Shown here in pieces: positions 32,595 to 43,234 of a DNA stretch of 64,000 nt (positions are counted from its first letter, which is position 1; the number at the start of each line of letters is the position of its first letter). Both the position numbers and the translations under genes were made by a program. The notes below the pieces were generated by a model. It did no database searches, was not told the DNA's origin, and saw only the letters and a list, made by a program, of their open reading frames with translations. This DNA comes from Zygnema cylindricum (taxonomy: Eukaryota > Streptophyta > Zygnematophyceae > Zygnematales > Zygnemataceae): positions 197,303 to 261,302 of the forward strand of contig JBBHKE010001236.1 of NCBI GenBank assembly GCA_037447655.1, written 5' to 3'.

Positions 32595-33775
32595 TGTTTT
32601 CTCTACGAGAATTCTATAACACTTGTTTCCTCAAAACCCGCTGTCTCGATCCAAGGGATTCCAGTTCACTCAGGATTTGTCACTCCAAAGCAAAAGAGAA
32701 CTCCAGACGAAGACATAAATGCACTATCACGTAGATATATATATCAATAAATATAATTGGCTTCCCAGATTTAACAATATCACCTTGCCCCAGAAAAAGA
32801 GAATAAAAGATAGAAAATGTGAAATGTAACAAAGCGAGCTTAACATACCCCAGCAATTAACGATGACAATTAGAAAGCGGCGACCCCTCCCTCGAAAGTC
32901 TCGTCAATAGGTATGGTACTCTTGCAACCTTCGGTGTCCGCAGCTCGGAATCGACCAAACTCTTCTCGTCTCAAACAGCAAAAAGTCCAAAATCACCCAA
33001 AAAGGAAGATAGTGCCAACTACCCGCCGGGACTATGATTTCCACAAAAGACAGATTCAAAACCATGATGGCAATAGAGTCGAAAACCAGACAAAGATTCT
33101 CCAAAAGAAGGTTTGTTGGAATTTTTGAGGGTTTTCACAGGAGACAGTAGTGAAAAGCAACCTGTCTCCTTCAACCCCAAGTGCCTTATACATCAAAGTT
33201 TGTCAAATTGCAGGTTAAAAAGACAAAGCTACGCTATTAACCAATGAGCGGCAAGCTTGTGTAATTAAACTAACATAAGACAAATTAATCCGTACTACAC
33301 TCGGGGCAAAAAGTTATGCTCCGGCTTGCGGTTGGATCCGCAACCGAAAGTAATTAATTGGTCCACTATCATAAGACAAAGTCTCGAAAAGGACACTAAC
33401 TTGCTAGACTTTGACCTAATGTATTTAATAGACCAGCAATCAGTTGAACCTTAACTAAATTCCTACTAACGGCTAACGGCCTAATGTAAATGCAAATCCG
33501 GAAAGTTACGTGGCAATCCACAATGTACCCCCCCAAGGGGGCTGCTGGAAACTAGTCCCATGTAACGGAATTGCGGTCTTTGAGACTGTAGAATTTTGTT
33601 GTCCGACCTCTGTTAGGCGAGAAATAAAGTGCGTTCCGCTCAGTTTGGGAAATACAAAGATCTTGTCCGGTTTGGTGCACTCACTCCTCCGTACTCTGAA
33701 GACCGTAAAGTTTAACAAGAGCTTGGAAATCCTTGGTGATATAAAGGTATGCCTGAAAAGCACACGAGCTTGACA
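32595..33775 (-). repeat. 3' LTR of the Gypsy element
   Basis: 1181 bp on the minus strand, from TGTCAAGCTCGTG to GAGAAAACA. It matches 44878-46071 and, in the other orientation, 47192-48416. It contains a short AT dinucleotide tract and AACAATATCACCTTGCCCC. Confidence 0.8.
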
Positions 33776-33777
33776 AC

Positions 33778-34075
33778 TGTCGAGCGTGCTAGAGTAACGT
33801 AAGGGAAGGGCCCACAGCCCGGAGTCGTCGGCATCGAAGTCCTGCAAATGAACCCTAAAATGTAGATCCTCCCCAGAATGATGAACATGCCCACTGCTGC
33901 CCCCATCCCTCCCATAGATATACATGCCAAATAGGAGAGACGCTCAGACTGGGAATAAGGAAGAGTGGAAGAGCAAAGAGAAAGGGATCCCCTCCCCCTT
34001 CCTTTCCCCCCCCCATTGACCGGGGAAAGGGATTTGGGTCTCGGTGATCAGGCTGATATCCCAAAGTTCCCCCCC
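33778..34075 (-). repeat. Segment X1, end of Gypsy internal region
   Basis: Duplicate of X2. It sits between the integrase C-terminus and the 3' LTR, separated from the LTR by three bases, where a purine tract would be expected but is absent. The arrangement X-LTR-X resembles recombination between tandem LTRs. Confidence 0.65.
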
Positions 34076-34091
34076 TCTTAGTCAACCGTGA

Positions 34092-35472
34092 CTAAGATAA
34101 TGATATAACTACCCGCTCCATTCGCAGTTCCCACAGAACCAGGTGCTGGCGGGTAGAGGCTGTGGCTCCCAAGAGGAAGGGAGTCAAGATGAGTGCCAAC
34201 ACTGACCACACTGATTGCTGACCAATATGTTGGGCAGCTGGGAGGACTGATGGCAAGTGGATGAACAAGAAGGAGGATCGGAAAAAGGAAGTTAAGTGGA
34301 AGGTCGGTTCGTCTTCCAATCCCCGAAGATGGCAAGGGGCCACATTGATCTGATTCTCTTTAATTCTTCAACCATCCCTTCCTTCCAATGTAAGAACCCC
34401 TTTGTTGGAAACTTTGACCACTTTCAAAATTACCCTCCTGGTAGAGATATCCAGCGTGTTCTTCTTCTGTTGCATCTGATATACAGAGTCCCAAGGTACT
34501 AATCGTCGTTGTCGGGCACATAACTCCCGCTCCGGCGTTGAGAATACCATAACTGATCTCGGTGTTGAGCCGCTTGCAAATTTCCCATGGCGAGAGGCAT
34601 CTCTCGGTAGAATATCTTGGCTCTGTCGGCGATCAGTTTTTCGACTGTCCCATTATCATCCATCTCCTGGAGAACCACTGCTTGGGCTGATGCAGCCCCG
34701 GGCAAGATGGGATGTCGTCCAAATAAAATGAAATAAGGGCTGTAGGAGTGGGAAGAAGCCTGCCTGCTGAATCGGTAGCCCATAGCTATCCAAGGCACTC
34801 TCTTGTACCACTCCCCCAAGTCTTCTTCAAGCGCATATTTCCGTAGTGATCGCTTCACTGTCTGTACGCACCTTTCAGCCAAGCCGTCGGCTTGCGGGTG
34901 GTCACGGCTGGTCAGTCGATGGTCGACCAGACATTTTTCCAAGAGGTTAGAGAATTCTCCGGCAAATTCGGAGCCTTGGTCAATTAGAACTTCCGCAGGC
35001 GCCCCGAATTGGGCTAGAATTCTCTGCAAAAAGGCATCTGCAATTGCCTTGGACTTCTTCCGAGCAAAACCACCAACTCGATCCACTTAGAAAAATGTTC
35101 TATCATGACCAGCACGAAGCGGTTCCCCCGCTTGCTGGTCGGAAGAGGTCCCAAAAGATCGAACGACCACCGATAAAACATCCCCCGGATAGGAAGCGAA
35201 TGAAGCTCAATCCCGCCCTTTTTGTCAAAAGCTGCTTTAACTCGATCGCATGAGGAGCAAGTCTGCACAATTCGGTTGACTTGGGTCCGCAACCCATGCC
35301 ACCAATAAGAGGCCGTAACCACGGAAGTGGTCCGCTTTTGCCCGAAGTGTCCACATTGCAGGTGGAGATTGAAAATCAGAGTTTCTCGGTAAGAGGGGCG
35401 AGGAACCACTTTTCTCGTGCCGTATGACCATTTCCGAATGAGAACGCCTCTGTTCAAATCATATGCAGCCAT
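34092..35472 (-). pseudogene. Gypsy integrase
   Basis: Zinc-binding region with His (HLQCGHFGQKRT) and CSSC pair (about 35380-35250), first catalytic Asp in FDLLGPLPTSKRG (about 35150), second in IDQGSEFAGEF (about 34980), Glu in HPQADGLAERCVQTVK (about 34870). A frameshift at about 35085 separates the two halves. After 34499 the C-terminal domain goes on in another frame (TLDISTRR, VVKVSNKGVLTLEGRDG, INVAPCHLRG), a KOW/SH3-like tail. All catalytic residues are visible but the frame is broken at least twice. The frame joins RNase H through one in-frame TAA. Confidence 0.87.
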
Positions 35473-35493
35473 CCGAGTCTGTGCTCGGGATAA

Positions 35494-36162
35494 TTAAATT
35501 CGAATAAAGTGGGGAAGAGGCGACCCTTGATAGATAGATTGGAGAGCATCAAGGTCGTTCCAGATGTCGTTCCTTCCGGCCCCTATGGGCGCCTGCCCCT
35601 CCACGTCGGCCGAGAAAGTTGACACTTCCCCCCCAGATTGGGGAAGCCAGATGAAAGCGGAGGATGCTCGAATGATTTTCTGACTGATCTCAAGGTCCTC
35701 ATCATGCCGAGCCCAGGTAGAATCTATGGTGGAGGGATCAGGATTCCGGCTAAGTCCGTCGGCATTCCCATGGATTTCCCTTGCCCTATGAACAATGTCG
35801 AAATCATATTCATGCTGGATAAGAACCCATCTGGCGAGTTTGCCGGATAACATACTATTTTCCATGATCCATTTTAGGGGTTGGTGATCTGTAATTAGTG
35901 TGAAACGGACTATGCCCAAATAAGGTTGGAAATGCTGGATGGCCCAAACCGCTGCGAGTAACTCTTCGTGGTAACTGTTATAATTCCCCTCTGCTCTGTT
36001 GTTGCTCCGGCTAGCGTAGTCCACCACATATTCACCTCCGGCATCATCGACTTGAGCCAAAACAACTCCCAATCCAAACCTACTCCAATCAGTATAAAGG
36101 AGGAAAGGTCTTTGGTGATCAGGCATCTGGAGTACGAGGTGCTGCTTCAGAGCATCCTTCAA
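35494..36162 (-). pseudogene. Gypsy RNase H
   Basis: 222-aa open segment in frame with the RT, separated by TAA and TAG stops at about 36190-36200 that look like CAA and CAG mutated by C-to-T. Motifs: LLYTDWSRFGLGVVL (catalytic Asp), YHEELLAAVWAIQHF (Glu), ITDHQPLKWIM (Asp), then LARWVLIQHEYDFDIVHRAREIHGNADGLSR, the usual link to integrase. Confidence 0.88.
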
Positions 36163-36204
36163 GAACTGGAAGGAGATATGTTGTTCTTCGGCCCACTACC
36201 ACTC

Positions 36205-37032
36205 TTAGTCCTTCCGCAATAGCTGGTTAAGGGGTTGGGCGTGACTACTGAATTCGGGGATAAACCACCGATTGTAATTGGCCAGACCCATAAAGGTGCA
36301 AAGGGCCGAGATGTCCTGTGGTAGGGGAAGAGCGTCAAGGGCTGCCACCTTGACCATGTGGGGACCCACAATCCCGCGAGTCACCTCATGTCCGAGGTAA
36401 ATGATTTTCTGTACCCCAAAAATACCTTTGCCCTTGTGACATTTCAAGCCCGTTGCTTGGAGTGCCCGGAGAACGATCTGGACATGCTCTACGTGTTCCT
36501 CAAAAGTCTTTGAGAATATAATAACATCATCAATATAGCACCGGGCACAATCGATTCCTTGGAGCGCTTCGTCTATTACGTGTTGGAATTTTGCCGGTGC
36601 ATTCTTAAGCTCCAAGGGCATGTAAATCCATTCATAAAGTTTGGAACCAGCCCAAAATGAAGTTGACTCCCTGTGCTTCGGTTCCATGGCAATCTGGTGG
36701 AAACCATTCTTCATGTCCAGAGTGGAATATATAGTGGCGCCAGCAAGAGGGTCGAATATCTCTTCCGGAGTCGGCATCCGATACCGGTCAGAGATGGTGG
36801 CCGTGTTCAACATGCTATAATCTTCGCACATCTGGAAATATACACTCTTCCTGGACGAGTCATTCTTGGGAGGGAGAAGTGTCGGGGAAGCGAACCCATG
36901 AAGTCCAATACTTTTCTGAACTAATCCAGCTTCCACCAAGGTCTGGACTTTAACCGTGATGAATTCATTTTCCTTCAAAATGAGAGGATACTGCTTCTGC
37001 CAAACAGTAGCCGTCTCGTCGATCAAATCCAT
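36205..37032 (-). pseudogene. Gypsy reverse transcriptase
   Basis: 275-aa open segment. Motifs in order: IDETATVWQKQYPL, GLVQKSIGLHGFASPTLL, CEDYSMLNTATISDRY, STLDMKNGFHQI, AGSKLYEWIYMPLELKNAPAKFQ, catalytic CYIDDVIIFSKTFEEH (about 36520-36560), YLGHEVT and LCTFMGLANYNRWFI. A frameshift at about 37040 detaches it from the upstream linker (36965-37324), which is in the methyltransferase frame. Confidence 0.92.
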
Positions 37033-37044
37033 TTAGAAAGGTGT

Positions 37045-37441
37045 TCCTTTTTAAATACCGACATTTGTTTGACCATGAGAACACCTGCTTGTTTTTAGCC
37101 AATAGCTCAGAGAGCTGCAACTTCAACTGAGGATCCAACTGCTCCCCTAAGGTCCAATCCATTTTCCCACGCTCTACAGTAGCCCAAGCCTCCAGAGGTC
37201 TACCCCAGAAGTTAATGTTGAATTCCAATCCTACCAAAGGATCTGCCTCTACCCCTCCGGCTAGGACGCTACTGCTGACAACTTCGGCTAAGCTGTCACC
37301 ATCTGAGCAGCCGCCCCCCGCCACTGGAAAAACCTGCGGTAGTGAAATGTGAATTAGTCTTCTCCTTTATCTCCCCCCCTCAAGCTGCAAAGTTGCCTGC
37401 ATCGCTAACAACTGAGGAGCTTGAAGGTAAACAACCGTGGA
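37045..37441 (-). pseudogene. Linker between methyltransferase and RT
   Basis: The frame of the methyltransferase continues past a TAA after SRLKSP and another stop at about 37358, then stays open from 37324 (LEFNINFWGRPLEAWATV, QLSELLAKNKQVFSWSNKC) into the RT entry. Such a stretch before RT is normal in Gypsy polyproteins. The shared frame indicates the methyltransferase belonged to the same polyprotein. Confidence 0.7.
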
Positions 37442-38579
37442 TTACGGGGACTTGAGACGGGAAAAGGCGAGTGCATGCTTAAGTACCCATGTGACCGAAT
37501 TCAAGTCCATACTCAGTCCAAATAGGCTGCACCTATGAAGGTCTGAAATACCTGGTGCTGCCGTGGTGCCTTTATGAAATCCCATCGCTACTTCCCGTTC
37601 TGCAATCGTCGGTGTTGTCCAAATTCCCGCCTTACTGTCAAAAATCATTCCCGCTGCTCCATTCCGATAAGCGTGACTGTGAGGGAAAGAAACCAAAGTC
37701 GGGAGTGCTCTCCGTGGTAATCCTTGTTTGTTGCACCGAAATAAAGGAGAGCCGTCTGGTCGCGTCCCTGGGGTAGCCATCTTGCCTTCCCCAAGTATTT
37801 GTTGCACCAAATTCTGAGGGTTGGGAATTTATTTGTCTAACAGACGTCGAAGTACTTGAAGCGCGATCATATTGGTCCAATATGCCCTTACTCTGTGTGC
37901 AGGGGAATCTATCTGTGCGGCGTCGAAAACTAAGGGAGCTCCAAAAATCCGGGTTACGTGATTCCAGTTGTCCGCAACCTGTTTCCTTTTATCATCTCCT
38001 GGGTTGACATTTTCCACAACGTACCCCACCGGTGTGTCCTGATGTTGTTGAATCCACATGATTAATTCGATCATCCGGTGAAATTTTCCACTTCTGCAGT
38101 CTTGATGCCCTTTTCCTTGTCCCGCTAGGGAGTATCCTTGACAAGGCCAGTCTGCCAACACCAAATCCACTCTTCCCAAACTGGCTAGCTGAGGCGTTAG
38201 GATGTTGTCTATATTTTGGGGAAGACTTCGATGAGCTGTGGAAATGGCTTTCACTAGAAGCTATTGAGGATATAGGTGATGAAGTTGGTGGAGGCAGTGT
38301 TCGGTGACAGCCCGCGCCTCGGGTGATATTTCCACGGTCGCGTATGACTCCACCAAATATCATGTTTTCAAAACCGCTTCCAAATCGGAACTAATTCTTG
38401 AAAATAAAGATAAAATACGCAGTCCGGAATCAGGGACTGCCAATGACACCACTTGTCGATTAAAATCCTCGTTACAGCACTTGGGTTTGGAAGCATTAGA
38501 CAGTGGTGTAGAAACGGCTTCCTTCAATGTTAACGCTAAAAATGCTTTATCCCCTCCCCGTTGGAGTTTTGCTACTTAC
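37442..38579 (-). pseudogene. C5 cytosine DNA methyltransferase domain inside Gypsy pol
   Basis: About 380 codons in one frame, broken by TGA 38360-38362, TAG 38261-38263 and TAA 37829-37831. Motif I: RILSLFSRISSDLEAVL (38363-38420), the AdoMet site. Motif II: ATVEISPEARAV (about 38312-38340). Motif IV: VDLVLADWPCQGYS with catalytic Cys at 38141-38143. Motif VI: VGYVVENVNPG (about 38006-38014 for ENV). Motif VIII: DSPAHRVRAYW (about 37877-37909). Motifs IX-X: RRALPTLVSFPHSHAYR, PTIAEREVAMGF, FGLSMDLNSVTWVL. The linear I-to-X order differs from plant DRM enzymes, which are permuted. No BAH, PWWP, UBA or chromo domain is visible. It would methylate cytosine C5 in DNA; this copy is dead. Dinoflagellate and charophyte retrotransposons with such captured enzymes have been reported. 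Confidence 0.9.
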
Positions 38580-39309
38580 AATAATATATTTTTATATTCC
38601 TCTTCCCACCGCTTAGAAATTGGGAATTGCTAGATTTTTTTTGGCGATATCTATAGAATTGCCAAACAATTCCGTCAGAGATGATGTAGTGTACACCAGA
38701 TAGCAACCAGACACTAGGACATTTGTCTTCCCCTTTTTCTAAAAATCCAAAGGAACCACCACTTGGGTACATTCCGGATTTTTTGGGTCGTGGACGGTAC
38801 ATTGTTCCTTCCACACGCTCGAAACTCATATTGAGCCGGGTCCAAGTGGCCATTCCCAACAGTATTTTGAATTGAGTCCCTTCCACCACCAAAAAGGGAA
38901 GCTCAATTTTCACCTGTTGGCCTCCGTCATCAGAAAACTCGATTTCAATGGTCTTCATTATTCCATGGCCTAGTTGACTGTCGCTGCTTACGGTGCTTAA
39001 GCAGATATTGCTTGGGCAGATTTCGGGCCAAAGTTCCTCGGGCATTTTCTCCAAAGCGAAGGTGGTAATGAGGATGTGGAGCGCTCCGATATCGACCACA
39101 GCGTCTGGGTATCCCCCGTACCCGTTGAGGTTGACGTTCCCGGTCCGATTCATTATAAGAGCCACTGATAAGGCTTTGTAGTCCCTATCCACTATAGAGG
39201 TTTTAGGATCGGTGGACAAAAATACTGCGGTTGGCGGAGTGGTCTTGTTTACCTCCCCCCTTTCCAGAGTGGATCTCCTCTTCCAATGCCTGAATGAGGA
39301 TTTTTTCAT
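38572..39309 (-). pseudogene. Gypsy aspartic protease
   Basis: 245-aa ORF. The protease signature is DAVVDIGALHILIT (about 39110-39150), where D-T/S-G is expected, so Thr/Ser is replaced by Ile (one C-to-T change would do this). The paired ILLGMATW (about 38845) is the second conserved retropepsin motif. The ORF ends in a region overlapping the start of the methyltransferase frame, which is in another frame. Confidence 0.75.
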
Positions 39310-39439
39310 GCTGGTTGTGGGAAGATGTTAGAGTCTTAACGTGTGTGAGGGCATAGGGCATGAGGTGCCAGACTAGCACGACAGCCGGTTTAGAGGATAA
39401 AAATGTTGCTTTTGGTGAAGATGGGGATGAGTTCGGTTC

Positions 39440-40160
39440 CTACAAATCTTGATCTTGTCCCTCTTTCTCACTTTCGGAGCCAGAATCTGGGATTGGAGGT
39501 GTTTGAGGAGTGTCATTTTCTGGGCGTTTTGCCATATATCTCTCAAACCAGTCGTGATTGTCCTTTTTCTCTCGTTCCATTGACTCCTTCTCTCGATGAT
39601 GTTTCTCGTTCTGGTAATTTTCGAAACCGGGAGGCAATTTAGGTTTGGGAGGAAGAGATGGTGGTTGATTAGGTTTGATTCCTATGCCGATGTCTCTGTT
39701 CAGCATTACTACCCGGAGAGTACATGACAAAGGCCCTGTAGCTTTCCGGTTGTGATCCCGCTGACCCATTTTCTACCTGTCATGTCTTTGCATCGAGGAA
39801 GAATTGCGGAGTTGGCGGCGGCTATCTCCCACCGCAACATTCTAAGCTCCGGACGGGAAGGTTCGGGCATGGTGGGCATTTGGGGGTTCCAAATCCCAGC
39901 CGAACAAGTCGTCATCATTGGCACCCGCGATGCCTTGAAGATCAAGCTCCCCGTGTTTCTGCAACAACTCATGTTTCTGCTTTTGGATTCGTTGTGCTGC
40001 TGTGAGAGGAGCACGCCGGGAAGAAGATCCCAGGCGGAGAGCAGCCAACTCTGCAGCCATTGCGGCCAGCTGCTAACTTTGTTGCTGTATGACGATCTCC
40101 GGTGTAAGCCTGGCTGAAGCAGCCGGGGGTCGTTCAGATCTCTTCGGCATGGACATAAGT
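39440..40160 (-). pseudogene. Gypsy coiled-coil/linker ORF between zinc knuckle and protease
   Basis: From ATG at about 40155: MSMPKRSERPPAASARL, then a Gln-rich run broken by a TAG (about 40075), an Ala/Leu helical stretch (MAAELAALRLGSS, QKQKHELLQKHGEL) and an acidic DDDLFGWDLEPPN. A second segment (39440-39769) is rich in Lys/Glu and Pro. No enzymatic motif. Probably part of the Gag-Pol junction. Confidence 0.6.
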
Positions 40161-40890
40161 TGGCGCCCACAAGGGTAAAGTAGTTGGAGGGGGAGAGAGT
40201 TAACGGCTGTTTCTCCTTCTCCTGTAAACAAAGCAAGTTGCATCATTTCCTTGGGTACTCCATTTTTTCGGAAACATTGCGCTTCCTTATGCCCTTGAAA
40301 TCCACAAGCTTCGCACTTGGCGCCCTGGGTGGTATATTTACTCCGGATTTCGTTGGAGATTTAAGCGTGATCAAAATTTAGAAGTTTGATTTGCCGCAAC
40401 TGAGATTGGGACATCTTAGAGGTTTCCCTCCGTGGAGTTGGACGGTAAGTTTCCTAGGTTACCGGGGTCTTGTCCTCTCCCTTCCCTCCTTTGAGCTTTT
40501 TTTGTTGTTTCAAGGTCCTTTCTGCATGTTCTTTCTTCAATTCCTTAAGTTTCAAAGCCTGCTCCAGCTTAAGTTTCTTGGTGCATTGCTTCCACCAATG
40601 ACCCGGTTGCTGACAATTCATGCAATTATAGAAAAATACTTGCTCATCTATTCCCATAGCTGGTTCTGACGCGTTGTCAGCCACTTGCTTCCCTCTAAGC
40701 TTCCGCAAAGCTTGAAGTTCAACCTGTTCCTCTTTATTCAAAGAGGTTTTCCCGACGAATCCTGAAAAAATTGCTCAGGCTGTGCCGGTCACGGCATTCT
40801 CCCTTACCTCACTGTGGACAAAGTGGTCATATAATTTCATCGCCACCAGTGATATTTCTTTGGCGGGGGGATTGATGTCATAAATTGCCT

Positions 40891-40950
40891 GTCCGGCAAT
40901 CCAGTTATCTAGAGCAGTCTGTCCGGCAATCCAGTTATCTAGAGCAGTCT
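40891..40950. repeat. 30-bp tandem duplication in Gypsy gag
   Basis: Two identical units starting GTCCGGCAATCCAG, in frame (ten codons). Confidence 0.95.
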
Positions 40951-42195
40951 GCCCTGTCAGTCTGAATGAATTACGGACAGCAATAAATTATTTAGTTGTC
41001 ATTGTCAGAAGGTTAATCATGGACAGTTTTGTTTTCTGACAAAGGCTTGAGAGTCAGTTGAAGGGAGTCTAGGGAGTCTCGTTCTTCAAACATCGCAATT
41101 CCGTGAATTCCTTGATTGCTGACTCATTCCTCTTTGTGAAGAGGAGTCTCCAGATGTTCAGCAGAGTGCTACAAGAGTTGGGATTAGCAACCATGCGAGT
41201 TGCTGCCTGGGTTGCCTGAATGGCTTGCAGCTGGTTAACATAGGCACTTTTTTGTGCCTGCAGTTTCATGTCCTGTGTGAAGGTAGCGGTTACAGGGGTT
41301 GCAGCCGCTCCCGCTAAGTCAGCCTCCGCTTGCATGACTGCCGCATCAAGGACCGGATCCGAGTTCTTGATGCTAGGAGCCATCAAAAGAGGTAAACGCT
41401 CCTTATAATCTGCCAACGCCCCTCCAAAAAGTTAGTTCACCATCATGGGGAAGAGGGTTGTCTCAAAATCATCCGGAATGGCTCCTCCTCGGTACTTATT
41501 GATTTCGGCTTGTGTGAAAGATTTCCAGAACAACTCGAAATCTGAATATACGATCTCGAGCTATCTTCTGCAAAAAGATCGGGATATCCACCATTTCTTT
41601 TTCTTCCTCTACAGGGTTGGTGAAATGCGAAGAGGAAGGCCCGGTGGGGCCGACAAACTCACCCGGCGAGATGACCCTCGTTTCCTTTTCCTCGGGACCG
41701 GAACCGTGTCCTCCTCCGGTAGAAGGTGCTGCCCTGAGAGGTGTGGATCCCCCTCCCACATAAGGAGTACCAGCGCTTGAAAATATGGTGGGAGGAAGGA
41801 ATGTTCCCCACTACTCCTCTATATCTAAGAGAGTATTGTTCCTCCTTGAGAACCTGCTCCACCGATGGGATGTGAAGGCGAGGTCGGTTCAAAAGAGGTC
41901 CTTGGGGAATGGGTGGCGACGGAGATGCAGACGAAGAGTGATAGGGCCCGGTTGGATAAGGCGTCTGTTTCAAGGTTCGCCTCCTGGAGGTCTCGGGAGG
42001 TGGGGTTCCGAAATTGGTGGAAGGGGAACGCCTATGAGGTGGTGAGGAAGCAGGGACGTCGTGTTTGTAAGGTAAAACAAGCGGCTCCGGAGACCCCGGG
42101 ACTGTTGCAGCGGGAGAAACGGATGGTGAAAGGCAGTCCCGGGGCTTTGTAATAGGACCCGGGGAGTGAGAGGAAAGAGGAGGAGGAGAAGATGG

Positions 42196-43234
42196 TGTTG
42201 AAATTTATAGATTTCTAGAGTATTTTCTAGGTTTAAATATGTTTGTATAAAAGGAAAAGAAAAGGACGGGATGCTTGCCTCCACCTCCGCTCTCTAGCCC
42301 CCATACTTGTTGAAATCACTGAAGGTTAGAGAGGGTGGTTGATCCATGGCTGCCTTAGTTCAACAGGCAGCTATTTTTAGTAGGTTACTAAAAATATACT
42401 TGACGGACCAGAGATTTGATCCTAGTACCTACAGTTCGTCAAGTTGGCCGGTAGCGGTCAGCTTTATACTAATAGACTAGGACCAATGCTAAATACTATG
42501 GTATGTGATAGATATATATATATATAGTTCGGGTGAATTAAATCCATTTAACTACAACAGTTTACGGCGTACATCGATTCTGTTTTAGAAAGTACGTCGT
42601 ACGATAGTAATTCAAAACGGATACCACGCATTTTGTTTCGATAGTGAAACAAATGCCGCGCAAGTATTGATTACGGCTAAGATTGCGTTTCGCATAAATC
42701 CAACGGCGCACATCATCGCCGAAATCCCGGAGTGGTCACTTTGGCGTTTTGTGACGCGGCATAACTTAGAGCCACGTGGAAAGATGACATTCGGTCATAG
42801 GAATTCGAGGAACGTACTAACGAGTGAAATACGGACACGCGTCCGCTTAATAGCCTTGTCGTACATAGGTCGTACAAAAGGTACACCGGCAGTAGTACTT
42901 TTAGTACGGTACAGTAATCTGATTGGTTCGTACTTCAATAGATAGAAGTTATTAGAGAGAATCAAGACTTAGAAAATTTTGGTAAGTAGTCACCTCTCCC
43001 TTTGAGAGTTTGTACAAATTGGCATTTTTACTGCCTCATAACTTATCGGCTGGTTGGCCGTTTTTCATTGATTCTTTTTGCTACGGACTCAGAGGAGTCC
43101 AGGCTGCATAGAGGTGCAGTCAAATTGTCAGTTTGCCCTTTTTGGCAGCAGTGGTTGTGGCTTGAAGTGGGTTAGTTAAATACTATCTAGATGCTTCCTG
43201 TATTCTGTAGTCCAATGGAGAACACAGAATTGCA
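42196..43234 (+). mobile_element. Copia solo LTR inserted in Gypsy gag
   Basis: 1039 bp from TGTTGAAATTTATAG to CAGAATTGCA with the target duplication GATGG at 42191-42195 and 43235-43239. It resembles the LTRs of elements A-E (TATA region, T-arm-like segment at about 42410, single hairpin unit at about 42628). A solo LTR arises by recombination between the two LTRs of a full element. Confidence 0.93.

Noticed and set aside
37992-38363. 123-aa minus ORF over the methyltransferase N-terminus
   Set aside because: Wrong frame. Motifs I and II are found in the neighbouring frame, interrupted by two stops.
37442-38579. Host methyltransferase gene into which a retroelement inserted
   Set aside because: Protease and RT domains flank it in the same strand with normal spacing, and the frame runs into the RT linker; there are no introns.
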